A stretch of 64,000 nt of DNA. Source: Oscillospiraceae bacterium. Lineage in GTDB: Bacteria > Bacillota > Clostridia > Oscillospirales > Oscillospiraceae. Both the position numbers and the translations under genes were made by a program. Position 1 is the first letter of the stretch, and each line of letters starts with the position of its first letter. The notes beneath the pieces are model-generated. The model was not told the origin of the DNA. It made no database searches and saw only the letters and a program-made list of their open reading frames with translations. Location: contig SVKQ01000020.1 in NCBI GenBank assembly GCA_015068325.1, positions 62,001 through 126,000 of the forward strand, in the 5' to 3' direction. Below, in pieces: positions 9,559 through 17,681 of this stretch.

Positions 9559-10428
9559 TCAATAGACGCTGTCAAGCAATGTGCCGAACACCACCCGGGG
9601 AATGCCGCCGGTGTCGGCCACGATCTGGATGTCGCCAAAGCCCACGGCACGCATGATGCGCAGCACCGCATCGGCCTGGCCGACGCCCACCTCGAAATAG
9701 AGCCGGCCGCCGGTGCGCAGACTCTGGCGCCACTTGTCACACACGGCGCGGTAGAAATCCAACCCGTCGGCGCCGCCCCGCAGGGCCAGCAGCGGCTCAT
9801 ATTCCCGCACCGACACGTCCAGGCCGGCGATGTCGCCGTCGGGGATATAGGGCGGGTTGCAGACGATACAGTCGAACTCGCCCAGGTTGACCGGCGGCCT
9901 GGCCAGGGCGTCCACCTGATAGGGCATCACCTGGGTGGTGAGGCCGTTGCGCCGCACGTTCTGGCGGCAGATCCGCAGGGCTCCCTCGTCGATCTCGCCC
10001 AGCACCACGTGGCAGCCGGGGGCGTATTTTGCCACGGCCAGGCCCACGCAGCCGCTGCCGGCGCACAGATCCAATATCCGGGCCCCGGTCAGCGTCTTCA
10101 CATAGTCGATGGCCTGGGCGGCCAGCACCTCGGTGTCCGCACGGGGGATCAGAACGCTCTCGTTGATGTCCAGCGGCAGGCCGTAGAACTCCCACTCGCC
10201 GATGAGATAGGCCACCGGCTCACCAGCCAGGTGACGCGCCACCAGTTGACGCGTCCGCTCCTCGATCAGTTGGGGCACATAGAGCCGGGCATCCCGGCTC
10301 AGCTGCTCCCGGGTCTTGCCGGAGGCATAGCACACCAGCTCCCGGGCCTCCAGCGTGGCCGCATCGATGCCGCTGTCACGGAACAACTGGCGGATATCCA
10401 TATAGAGATTGTTGTAGGTGATCGCCAT
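9559..10428 (-). CDS. prmC: Release factor glutamine methyltransferase
   Basis: Methylates the Gln of the GGQ motif in release factors RF1/RF2 using SAM. The 289-residue protein has an N-terminal helical domain, the SAM loop LCAGSGCVGLA and the substrate motif NPPYIP of the N5-glutamine MTase family. GGAG lies seven bases before the ATG. It sits 12 bp after the YqhQ-like gene, a neighbour arrangement common in Clostridia. Confidence 0.96.
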   Translation of the reverse strand: MAITYNNLYMDIRQLFRDSGIDAATLEARELVCYASGKTREQLSRDARLYVPQLIEERTRQLVARHLAGEPVAYLIGEWEFYGLPLDINESVLIPRADTEVLAAQAIDYVKTLTGARILDLCAGSGCVGLAVAKYAPGCHVVLGEIDEGALRICRQNVRRNGLTTQVMPYQVDALARPPVNLGEFDCIVCNPPYIPDGDIAGLDVSVREYEPLLALRGGADGLDFYRAVCDKWRQSLRTGGRLYFEVGVGQADAVLRIMRAVGFGDIQIVADTGGIPRVVFGTLLDSVY

Positions 10429-10440
10429 ATGTGATCTCCT

Positions 10441-11400
10441 TTACCAGGTGTCTTTTCCCTGTTCCTCCGGCAGCACCAGCTTCATGGCCTCGATGGCCAC
10501 CTCCAGCATGGAGTCATCCGGCTCGTTGGTGGTGAAATTCTGCATCCACATGCCCGGGGCCGACAGCACCCGGGTCAGGGCGTTATCGTGGCGGCCCACC
10601 CAGCGGTTGAACTCATACGTCACGCCCACCACCGGGATCAGCAGCGCCATGTGCACCAACACCCGCACCCAGAAGCTGCGCCACTCCACATGGGCCAGCA
10701 CCAGGCTGGAGAACAGGATGGACACGATGATGACCACGAACAGGAAGCTGGTGCCGCAGCGGGGGTGGTGCTTGGGCTGGATGCGGGCGTTCTCCACCGT
10801 TAGGTCCAGGCCAGCCTCGTAGCAGAAGATGGTCTTATGCTCGGCGCCGTGGTACTGGAACACCCGTGCGATGTCCTTCTGACGGGACACCAGGATCATG
10901 TAGCCCATGAAGATGGCCACCTTCACCACGCCCTCGATCAGGTTGTGGACGGCGGCGGAGTGGATGTAGGGATCCACCAGCCCCGCCAGGAACGTGGGCA
11001 GCAGCATGAACAGCCCGACGGTCAGTCCCAGGGACAACAGCACCGCCACCCAGGTGAGCACGCCCTGCAGCTTCTCCGCCGGCACGTGCTTTTCCAGCCA
11101 CTGATCCAGTTTGGAGGGCTGGCCCAATTCCTCCTCGGGGAAGTAATCCGCCGAGAACATCAGCGCCTTGACGCCGTTGACCATGGAGCTGAGGAACGTC
11201 GCTACGCCGCGGATCACCGGCAGGCCCAGCACCGGATACCGGTCCCGGATCAGCTTCAGCGGCTCCACCTTCGTCACCAGGCCGTCCTTTGAGCGCACCA
11301 CGATGGCCTGCTTCTCCGGCCCGCGCATCAATATGCCCTCGATCAGCGCCTGACCGCCGATGGTGGTACGGAAGGCGCAGGATTTCTGTTTGTCTGCCAT
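10441..11400 (-). CDS. YqhQ-like DUF1385 membrane protein
   Basis: 319 residues of the DUF1385 family, function unknown. Family features are the N-terminal GGQALIEGILMRGP phrase, several hydrophobic helices between about residues 100 and 240, and the histidine motif YHGAEHK, followed by HPRCGTSFLF. The start at 11400 (MADKQKS) has AAAGGA upstream and matches homologues better than the in-frame ATG at 11460. Genetic neighbours (prmC here) are translation-related, but I do not infer a function. Confidence 0.85.
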   Translation of the reverse strand: MADKQKSCAFRTTIGGQALIEGILMRGPEKQAIVVRSKDGLVTKVEPLKLIRDRYPVLGLPVIRGVATFLSSMVNGVKALMFSADYFPEEELGQPSKLDQWLEKHVPAEKLQGVLTWVAVLLSLGLTVGLFMLLPTFLAGLVDPYIHSAAVHNLIEGVVKVAIFMGYMILVSRQKDIARVFQYHGAEHKTIFCYEAGLDLTVENARIQPKHHPRCGTSFLFVVIIVSILFSSLVLAHVEWRSFWVRVLVHMALLIPVVGVTYEFNRWVGRHDNALTRVLSAPGMWMQNFTTNEPDDSMLEVAIEAMKLVLPEEQGKDTW

Positions 11401-11489
11401 GGAATGAGGTCCTTTCTGCTTGCACTTGATTCTATCACATTCTCCCGAAAAATGCAACACTTGTTCGATTATTTTGCAGGTAGCGGAGG

Positions 11490-12917
11490 TCAGTTCTCCT
11501 CGATCGGGAGGCGGATGGTGACCACCGCGCCGCCGCCCTCAGCGTTGCCGATCTCAAAGGTGCCGCCGTGGCGCTGGACGATCTCGTCGCACACGGCCAG
11601 GCCGATGCCGCTGCCCCGGGCACGGGAGGAGCCCTTATAGAACTTCTGCTTCACGTAGGGCAGCTCCGCCTCGGGGATGCCGGGGCCGTAGTCCCGGATG
11701 CGCAGCACATATTCGTCGCCCTCCCGGGCCATGGAGGCGGTGATGCGCTTGCCGGCGCCGCCGTGCTTGGCGGCGTTGTCCAGCACGTTGCAGAACACCT
11801 GCTTCAGCCGCTCCGGGTCGCCGGAGATAGACTGCTCGAAGAGCTCGCCGCCGTCCTCATACTCCAGCTGGATACCCTCCTGGCGGAACAGCTCCCGATA
11901 GGTATAGATGGCGTCCTCAAACTCCGCCTGCAGATCCACCGACTCCACCCGCAGGGTGAAGCGGCCATCCTGCATCTTGGAGAACTCCAGCAGCTCCTCC
12001 ACCATATTGGTCAGGCGGCGGGACTCCTTCAGAATGATGCCCACGCCCCGGCGCAGCTGGGTGCTGTCGCTGCTCTCGTCGGCCAGCAGCGTCTCGCCCC
12101 AGCCGTTGATCGCCGTGAGCGGCGTGCGCAGCTCGTGGGACACGGAGGAGATGAACTCCGTCTGCATCTTCTCGCTCTGGCTGATCTTCAGCGACATGTC
12201 GTTGATGTTTTCCACCAGCTCGCCGATCTCGTCGGAGTAGCGGTTGGGGATCTGGATGCCATAGCTGCCTCCGGAGATGCGCTTGGCTGCCTCCGTCACC
12301 TCGGCCACCGGCTCCACTACGTTGTTGATGAAGATCAGGTTGGACACCACCACCAGCAGCGCCACGCCCAGCACGGCCGCCGCAATGGTCAGGCTCACCA
12401 GCACCGCCTGTCGGTCGATCTGACGGGTGGAGGTGACGTAGCGCATCAGGCCCACCGGCACGCCGTTGAATACCAATGGGCTGGACACGGACATGATCCG
12501 CTCGCCGGTGGCCGGGTCAGCGCCGTTGAAGGTCTCCACGGCGCCGCTCTCCAGCGCCAGCGCGATCTCCGGTGTGCCGGGGGAAGTGCCGGCCGTCAGA
12601 CCCCGGGTGGAGGTTTCGATCTGGCCGGAGACATTGAGGAACTGCAGCTCGATGACATCGCTCTCGTCAAAGCTGGCCACATACAGCGAGGCCGTGCGGT
12701 AATACTCGCTGTAGCTGTTCATGGTATAGGTGTTGAAGTAATCGGCGCTGGCCTTGGCCTTGGCCTCCAGCGACGAGCGGGCGGTACCGTAATACGTGGT
12801 GTTGACGGCGACGCCGGCCAGGATGGTGATCAGCAGGATGATGAGCAACACAGGGCCCACGCTGTTGAGCAGCCAGCGCCTGCGCAGGCCGCGGACCACA
12901 GGCAGCCGCTTGGCCAT
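11490..12917 (-). CDS. Sensor histidine kinase (HAMP, HisKA, HATPase)
   Basis: 475-residue membrane sensor paired with the response regulator just upstream. It has an N-terminal helix at about residues 15-35, an extracytoplasmic sensing region of about 140 residues, and a second helix near 180-200. A HAMP linker follows, then the H-box SSVSHELRTPLTA with the phospho-accepting His, and the N, G1 and G2 boxes (NVLDNAAKHG, RDYGPGIPE, GSGIGLAVC). The signal is unknown. The lipoprotein encoded at the start of this operon is a candidate partner for the extracytoplasmic domain. Confidence 0.93.
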   Translation of the reverse strand: MAKRLPVVRGLRRRWLLNSVGPVLLIILLITILAGVAVNTTYYGTARSSLEAKAKASADYFNTYTMNSYSEYYRTASLYVASFDESDVIELQFLNVSGQIETSTRGLTAGTSPGTPEIALALESGAVETFNGADPATGERIMSVSSPLVFNGVPVGLMRYVTSTRQIDRQAVLVSLTIAAAVLGVALLVVVSNLIFINNVVEPVAEVTEAAKRISGGSYGIQIPNRYSDEIGELVENINDMSLKISQSEKMQTEFISSVSHELRTPLTAINGWGETLLADESSDSTQLRRGVGIILKESRRLTNMVEELLEFSKMQDGRFTLRVESVDLQAEFEDAIYTYRELFRQEGIQLEYEDGGELFEQSISGDPERLKQVFCNVLDNAAKHGGAGKRITASMAREGDEYVLRIRDYGPGIPEAELPYVKQKFYKGSSRARGSGIGLAVCDEIVQRHGGTFEIGNAEGGGAVVTIRLPIEEN

Positions 12918-12954
12918 GGCGCATCCCCCTCCCCTTGCAAAGTATCTGCGGGCA

Positions 12955-13638
12955 TCAGAAGCCCCACTTGTAGCCGAAACCCCAGACGGTGGTGATGTAG
13001 GTGGGGTTGGTGGGGTTGTCCTCGATCTTCAGCCGCAGGCGGCGGATGTTCACGTCCACGATCTTCAGCTCGCCGAAGTAGTCCCGGCCCCAGACGGTGT
13101 CCAGGATCTCCTCACGGGACAGGGCCTTGCCGGGGTTCTCCATGAACATCTTGATGATGGCGTACTCCACCTGGGTCAGCTTGATGCGCTGGCCGTCCTT
13201 TTCCAGGGTGCGGTTGCGGGTGTTCAGCAGGAAGGGATCCTGCCGGATCTCACCCTCGCTGACGTCGCTGCCGCCGCTGCGGCGCATCAGCGCGTCCACC
13301 CGGGCGGTGAGCTCCGCCGGGGAGAAGGGCTTGGTGACATAGTCGTCGGCGCCGGTCATGAGGCCGGTGACCTTGTCCATCTCCTGGGTGCGGGCCGTCA
13401 GCATGATGATGCCGATGCGGGCGTTGCCGGCCCGGATACGGCGGCAGACCTCGAACCCGTCGATGCCGGGCAGCATCACGTCCAGCAGCGCCACGCGGGT
13501 ATCCCGGTGGTGCTCCAGTTTCTCCAGCGCCTCCTCGCCCGTCTCAGCCTCGATGACCTCGTAGCCGGCGCGACGCAGGTTGATGACGATAAAGCTGCGG
13601 ATGCTGGACTCGTCCTCCAGCACAAGTACCTTTTTCAT
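12955..13638 (-). CDS. OmpR/PhoB-family response regulator
   Basis: 227 residues. The receiver domain has the phospho-Asp in LLDVMLPG (about residue 54) and the conserved Lys in VTKPFSP. The C-terminal winged helix includes VDVNIRRLRLKIE and TVWGFGYKW. It is encoded between the lipoprotein and the histidine kinase with gaps of 19 and 37 bp, so the three form an operon. Confidence 0.95.
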   Translation of the reverse strand: MKKVLVLEDESSIRSFIVINLRRAGYEVIEAETGEEALEKLEHHRDTRVALLDVMLPGIDGFEVCRRIRAGNARIGIIMLTARTQEMDKVTGLMTGADDYVTKPFSPAELTARVDALMRRSGGSDVSEGEIRQDPFLLNTRNRTLEKDGQRIKLTQVEYAIIKMFMENPGKALSREEILDTVWGRDYFGELKIVDVNIRRLRLKIEDNPTNPTYITTVWGFGYKWGF

Positions 13639-13657
13639 ATGTTCAGACCGTCCTTTC

Positions 13658-14968
13658 TCATCCGTTGGTCCATTGGTTTACGATCAGCTTGAAGCTCTGG
13701 CGCAGCACGTCCTCCGTCAGGCCGGGGGCAGCGGCGCCCTCCAGCAGCTCAGCGGCGTATATGGTGCCGGTCTGCCGCTTGAGCACCAGGCGGTTGCCCC
13801 ACAGGGCCCGGTTCTCCCGGTTCTCGCCGGTGAGGGTATAGATCACGACCGCCGGCTGCCCGCCCGTGCTGATGGTGGTCTGCAGCTCGTTGGTGCGGCT
13901 CTCGGCACTGGCCACCGTCACCCGGTCGGTCAGCGTCTCCGGCAGGATCAGGTACCAGCCGCCGGAGAGATCGTGGTAGGTGGTCATGATCCGGGTCGGC
14001 TGACCCTGTGCGTCATAGCGGAGCCAGTCCACGATGCCGGTGGGCTGACCGTCGCGGTCCAGCCGGGGGCTGGGGATCTCGAGGACGCCGTTGCCGCTGA
14101 TGTCCTGGGGCCGCAGCTGCATATAGGGGAAAGCCGCTGTGGAACTGCCAGTCTGCTGATCCGTGGTCACGTTGACCAGCCCGGCGCCGTCCCGGTAGGT
14201 GAGGATATCGGTGACGGCCGTGCCCTCATCGGTGATGCCGGTGACGAATACCGCCGAGCGGCGGTCGTTGAGCCGGCCGGACACCGCGCTGCCCCGGGCC
14301 AGCTCCGCCATGGTGCAGGAAAGGTTGGCGGTGTAGGACACGGACATGCTGTCGTTGTGCCAGCTGTAGAACTCAGCCACGCTGTTTCCGTCCTCGTCCG
14401 GGCGGAAGATCAGCAGACTGGGCACGCCGTCGCCGTCCAGCTCCTCCACGCTGTAGCGGACATAGCCGCTCTGCATCAGCACCGTCGGCTCCGGACCGAT
14501 GTCATAGGCGGCCACCGTCTGCACGTCGGAGCTGATGCGCCAGCCCACCACCAGCTCCAGCTCGCCGTCGCCGGTCAGGTCCTGGTAGTAAACGCTGTCT
14601 ACGCCGGTACCGCTGCTCTCCAGCGTACACAGCAGGTCGTACGTATCGTCATTGGCCCGAAAGACGAAGATCTTCAAAGGCTTTTCGTCGCTGGTGCGGC
14701 GGAAGAATGCCACCGCCTCCTCGTCGCCGTCGCCGTCCAGGTCCACCATCTGCACGGACTGGATGTTGCGTCCGCTGGTGGGAGAGGCGTATTCATAGCC
14801 GTCGGCGATCAGGTCGCTGATCTGGCCGGACAGGTCCGTATATTCGATGGGCAGCTTGGGCAGCGTGAACAGACTTTCTACGCTGGTGGGGCCGGTGCAG
14901 CCGCTCAGCAGATACGCCGCCAGCAGCGCCGCGCCCAGCAGCCGTGCCCTTTTCCGAACGCATTTCAC
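13658..14968 (-). CDS. Lipoprotein with VCBS/FG-GAP-like Asp-Gly repeats, in operon with a two-component system
   Basis: 436 residues starting at GTG 14968, supported by GGGAGGGG seven bases upstream. Starting further upstream would read back through the tRNA-Leu gene. A basic N-terminus and hydrophobic stretch lead to the lipobox LLSGC at about residue 22, so the mature protein is anchored outside the membrane. The body contains repeated Ca-binding-like Asp loops: DLDGDGDEE, DLTGDGELE, ELDGDGVPS, ISGNGVLE. This suggests a beta-propeller. Function is not known. Its position as first gene of the kinase operon suggests signal sensing or modulation, which is inference. Confidence 0.8.
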   Translation of the reverse strand: MKCVRKRARLLGAALLAAYLLSGCTGPTSVESLFTLPKLPIEYTDLSGQISDLIADGYEYASPTSGRNIQSVQMVDLDGDGDEEAVAFFRRTSDEKPLKIFVFRANDDTYDLLCTLESSGTGVDSVYYQDLTGDGELELVVGWRISSDVQTVAAYDIGPEPTVLMQSGYVRYSVEELDGDGVPSLLIFRPDEDGNSVAEFYSWHNDSMSVSYTANLSCTMAELARGSAVSGRLNDRRSAVFVTGITDEGTAVTDILTYRDGAGLVNVTTDQQTGSSTAAFPYMQLRPQDISGNGVLEIPSPRLDRDGQPTGIVDWLRYDAQGQPTRIMTTYHDLSGGWYLILPETLTDRVTVASAESRTNELQTTISTGGQPAVVIYTLTGENRENRALWGNRLVLKRQTGTIYAAELLEGAAAPGLTEDVLRQSFKLIVNQWTNG

Positions 14969-15095
14969 AGGCCTTCCCCTCCCTTCGGCAATATGCGCCC
15001 ATGTTGAGTCTTTTATATCATACCACAGTTCCCTCCGATTTGGTAGAGAAACTTTTGCGTTTCGGCGAAAAGGCCGTGCCGGGCCAAACTTCCAC

Positions 15096-15124
15096 TTGAA
15101 TTTGCCCTCGGGATACGCTATAAT
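15096..15124 (+). promoter_or_regulatory. Promoter of tRNA-Leu
   Basis: TTGAAT, 17-bp spacer and a consensus TATAAT, ending 15 bp before the mature tRNA 5' end. Confidence 0.85.
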
Positions 15125-15138
15125 ATCTCCGTTCACAC

Positions 15139-15225
15139 GCCGGTGTGATGGAATTGGCAGACGTGACGGACTCAAAATCCGTTGGTGGCGACACCGTGTG
15201 GGTTCGAGTCCCACCACCGGCACCA
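15139..15225 (+). tRNA. tRNA-Leu, anticodon CAA
   Basis: 87 nt including an encoded CCA. The acceptor stem GCCGGTG/CACCGGC pairs fully. The anticodon stem acgga/tccgt encloses loop ctcaaaa, giving anticodon CAA (reads UUG). A long variable arm (ggtggcgacacc) marks it as class II. The T arm carries GGTTCGAGTCC. Confidence 0.97.
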
Positions 15226-15228
15226 AAA

Positions 15229-15270
15229 AACAGCAGGGGCACCTTTTGGGGTGCCCCTGCTGTTTTGGTT
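15229..15270 (+). terminator. Terminator of tRNA-Leu
   Basis: Long perfect stem aacagcaggggcacc/ggtgcccctgctgtt with a short loop, then a T-rich tail. Confidence 0.88.
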
Positions 15271-15319
15271 TGCGTGTCTGCGTACGAGTTTCTTCACATG
15301 TATGGAATATGATTGACTA

Positions 15320-16321
15320 TTATTTCTGGATTCTACATTCGCTTAGGTCTAAGTACTGCCCATCATATACAGAGACATATGCCTGCCCGTCAAATATATC
15401 ATTCGCAACGATATCTTCCTGTCTGCTCGAAGGATAGATGCAATAATAACCGGTATCCCTATCGGCTTGCAGTTTATACTCTCCCGCAGGAATATCTACG
15501 CCAACTTTAAACATTCCGGGGCCGTCAGTATTGATCTCAATATCATTTGAAAGGAGCGGTATAGCATAACAACAGCTTAGTTCCAAATACTCGCCATCAC
15601 GGATTGTTATATACGCATTATATGTGAAAATGCTATTACAAATAATATCATCTCCATTCGCATCACTGCAAACACTGAAATATCCGCTGCCATCAGTAGA
15701 AAAGACAACATACTCCCCCGCAGCTATATCGACACCGACTTTGTATTGCCCTGCCTCCACTTTTCCTACTATTATTGCTGTTTGGAGAGTTAGTCCCGCA
15801 TCATCTCCGGCGGATTTAAGCAGATCTTTATTTTTATCGAAAGCTGACTCATCTTTTTGGAAAATCGAGTATAGGGCATCGAGGCCGCATTCACCTAGAT
15901 GATGGCCTATTGTGTTGACACCATAGTAATGGTATAGATAGGCAAAACTTGTACCCGCTTCATAGAACCAGTCGCTGTCAGCGTTTTCTAGATCAAATGT
16001 TTTAATATCAACATTGTATAAAGTAGGAAAGTAGTTTTCAATCATTTCCAAAGCAGATGAAAGATTCGAATTGCTTTCTGCTGTATTTTCCATGACATTT
16101 TCAATGAAGAGTCCAATAAACCACTCATAGCTTCCCTGCTCCGGTTCACTATCGTTGTTTTCTTCATTGTTTTCTGCGATTACACTTTCTTGTTCAGTAT
16201 TTGTTTCATTCTCTACACTTTGGTTGTTTTCTGGGCTGAACTTGTTATCACTTGTTGATGCGTTTGAACAGCCACTGAGTAGCACCGCACAGCAGAAGAG
16301 CAGGGCAAAAAGCTTTTTCAT
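15320..16321 (-). CDS. Lipoprotein with two C-terminal tandem repeats, AT-rich
   Basis: 333 residues. The start at 16321 has AGGAGG seven bases upstream. The N-terminus MKKLFALLFCCAVLLSGC is a lipoprotein signal with lipobox LSGC. An acidic, Ser/Asn/Glu-rich linker follows, then a globular part. Two C-terminal repeats of about 60 residues follow, both starting with VGVDI-x-AGEY and ending with AY-x5-DG-x-YL-x-L. I recognise this repeat from Firmicute surface lipoproteins but know no function for it. Codon use and base composition are clearly more AT-rich than the neighbours, suggesting acquisition. It is divergent from a small HTH gene, with a shared palindrome in its promoter. Confidence 0.78.
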   Translation of the reverse strand: MKKLFALLFCCAVLLSGCSNASTSDNKFSPENNQSVENETNTEQESVIAENNEENNDSEPEQGSYEWFIGLFIENVMENTAESNSNLSSALEMIENYFPTLYNVDIKTFDLENADSDWFYEAGTSFAYLYHYYGVNTIGHHLGECGLDALYSIFQKDESAFDKNKDLLKSAGDDAGLTLQTAIIVGKVEAGQYKVGVDIAAGEYVVFSTDGSGYFSVCSDANGDDIICNSIFTYNAYITIRDGEYLELSCCYAIPLLSNDIEINTDGPGMFKVGVDIPAGEYKLQADRDTGYYCIYPSSRQEDIVANDIFDGQAYVSVYDGQYLDLSECRIQK

Positions 16322-16364
16322 AAAAGACCTCCTTATACCTATTGTGGGAAATATTAACAATAAT

Positions 16365-16393
16365 ATTATAGCCCGAATACGGGCTATAGTCAA
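16365..16393 (-). promoter_or_regulatory. Lipoprotein promoter with palindromic operator in the spacer
   Basis: On the minus strand: TTGACT, 17 bp, TATAAT. The spacer is filled by a perfect inverted repeat of 9-bp arms (tatagcccg / cgggctata, 16367-16388, four-base centre) that also touches both boxes. A bound repressor would block RNA polymerase. The divergent HTH protein is the obvious candidate. Confidence 0.75.
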
Positions 16394-16448
16394 TATTTGA
16401 ACAACAAAATATGCTATTGATAAAGCAAATAGTCAGGGGGTGCTTTAT

Positions 16449-16649
16449 TTGATAGTATTTGATAAACTCTGGGTCACCATGAAGAAGAAAGGTATCTCGC
16501 AGTATAAACTAATGAAAATCTATGACATTAGCAGTGGTCAGCTAGATCGTCTGAGGAAAAATGAGAATGTAAGTACTTTCACACTTAACCAATTATGCAA
16601 AATACTCAATTGCCAACTAGAGGATATAGCTGAATACAGAGAAGAATAG
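16449..16649 (+). CDS. Small XRE/Cro-type HTH transcriptional regulator
   Basis: 66 residues forming little more than one helix-turn-helix domain. It reads FDKLWVTMKKKGISQYKL, with a recognition helix around SSGQLDRLRKNENVS and the family ending TLNQLCKILNCQLEDIAEY. I choose the TTG start at 16449, because GGGGG lies eight bases before it and homologues begin at IVFDKLW; a GTG at 16440 would overlap that ribosome site. Such short regulators often autoregulate or control the divergent gene. AT-rich like its neighbour. Confidence 0.8.
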   Translation: MIVFDKLWVTMKKKGISQYKLMKIYDISSGQLDRLRKNENVSTFTLNQLCKILNCQLEDIAEYREE

Positions 16650-16682
16650 GGCGGCAGATCAAGGTAGATCTGCCGCCTTTTA
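16650..16682 (+). terminator. Terminator after the HTH gene
   Basis: Stem ggcggcagatc/gatctgccgcc with a six-base loop and TTTTAT tail. Confidence 0.85.
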
Positions 16683-16800
16683 TGTGTGATTCTCAGTGTG
16701 TGCCCCTGCCGGCTGCTGTAATGGACGACAAATATACTCCAAATCCGCCACGCGACTGCATGTTGTGTGAAAATATTGTATTCTATTTTTGTGTTCCATC

Positions 16801-16828
16801 TTGACAAGCAGGCAGTATGCGGTATGAT
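16801..16828 (+). promoter_or_regulatory. Promoter of the QueG-related gene
   Basis: TTGACA, 16-bp spacer, TATGAT; located 45 bp before the ATG. Confidence 0.7.
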
Positions 16829-16873
16829 AATGGCAGAGATTTCCTGTGTCACACAGGGGGTGGAGGTGCGACC

Positions 16874-17611
16874 ATGCCAAGTGAGAAGACATTGGAACAG
16901 CAAATCGAAGAGATCATCTGCAGCACGCTGGAGCAACTGGGCCGTCCGGACCTGTTCCGCAGGCCGGTCATCAATTTCATAGAGGCCAGGGACGAGAAGT
17001 TCATGGTCCTGAAGGAAAAGATCGGGCCTTGGCATCTGCTGCCCTCCGAATTTCTGCCGGGAGCGCGGTCCGTGATCAGCTACTTTGTCCCGTTCACAAA
17101 GGAGGTGGCCCTCTCGCCCATCGCACAGGAGAGCTCCGCCCCCATCTGGGGCGAGGCCTATCTGGAGATCAACAGCCACTTCGACCGCATCAACGCGGAG
17201 GTGGAGCGGTTCCTGCAGGAGCAGGGGTATGCGACCGCCTCGTCACCGGTGACCAACAACTATGACCCCTCGGAGCTGCGAGTGCCCTGGTCCCACCGCA
17301 GCGTCGCCGCGCTGGCCGGCATCGGGAAAATCGCCGCCAACAACCTGCTCATCACCGCAAAGGGCTCCTGCGGCCGGGTCAGTTCCGTGCTGACCTCCGC
17401 CGTGCTGACGCCGAAGCAGATGCCGGAGGTCCCCGACTGCCTGTACTGGAAGGACGGCTCCTGCGGCAAGTGCTTTGCCATCTGCCCCGCTAAAGCGTTT
17501 GACAGCGTGCCCTTTGACAAGTTCGCCTGTCAGGACCAGCTGGACGCCTTCCCGCCTCCCGGTGTCTGCGGCAAGTGCCTTGCCATCTGCCCGTACGCAT
17601 ATATGGAGTAA
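16874..17611 (+). CDS. QueG-related Fe-S protein (epoxyqueuosine reductase family, short form)
   Basis: 245 residues of the COG1600 family. The N-terminal half has the cobalamin-domain-like phrases LPGARSVISYFVPF and a conserved SHRSVAALAGIGKIAANNLLIT stretch, which corresponds to the QueG region before its ferredoxin domain. Two 4Fe-4S sets follow: C189, C197, C200, C204 and C219, C232, C235, C239 (both with CGKCxAICP). It is much shorter than true QueG (about 350 residues) and lacks the C-terminal HEAT-like part, so I do not assign queuosine synthesis. GGAGG lies upstream of ATG 16874. It is probably a cytoplasmic redox protein. Confidence 0.8.
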   Translation: MPSEKTLEQQIEEIICSTLEQLGRPDLFRRPVINFIEARDEKFMVLKEKIGPWHLLPSEFLPGARSVISYFVPFTKEVALSPIAQESSAPIWGEAYLEINSHFDRINAEVERFLQEQGYATASSPVTNNYDPSELRVPWSHRSVAALAGIGKIAANNLLITAKGSCGRVSSVLTSAVLTPKQMPEVPDCLYWKDGSCGKCFAICPAKAFDSVPFDKFACQDQLDAFPPPGVCGKCLAICPYAYME

Positions 17612-17636
17612 CAGCGAAAACGCAAGAACACAGAAA

Positions 17637-17674
17637 AAGAACAGAGGTGCTCGTGGGGCGCCTCTGTTCTTTTG
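17637..17674. terminator. Bidirectional terminator
   Basis: Stem aagaacagaggtgc/gcgcctctgttctt (one G-U pair) between convergent genes, with a T run on the plus side and an A run before it that serves the minus strand. Confidence 0.8.
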
Positions 17675-17681
17675 TCTTTTT

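Noticed and set aside
13658..15226. A longer reading of the Asp-repeat lipoprotein beginning at 15226
   Set aside because: The extra N-terminus is a translation of the tRNA-Leu gene in reverse. The GTG at 14968 has a good ribosome site and gives a proper lipoprotein signal.
15250..16705. A shared 10-mer (gtgcccctgc) near the tRNA-Leu terminator and at the right edge of the AT-rich cassette, as possible insertion repeats
   Set aside because: Too short and part of a GC-rich terminator stem on the left; chance is as likely. No tRNA 3' end is duplicated.
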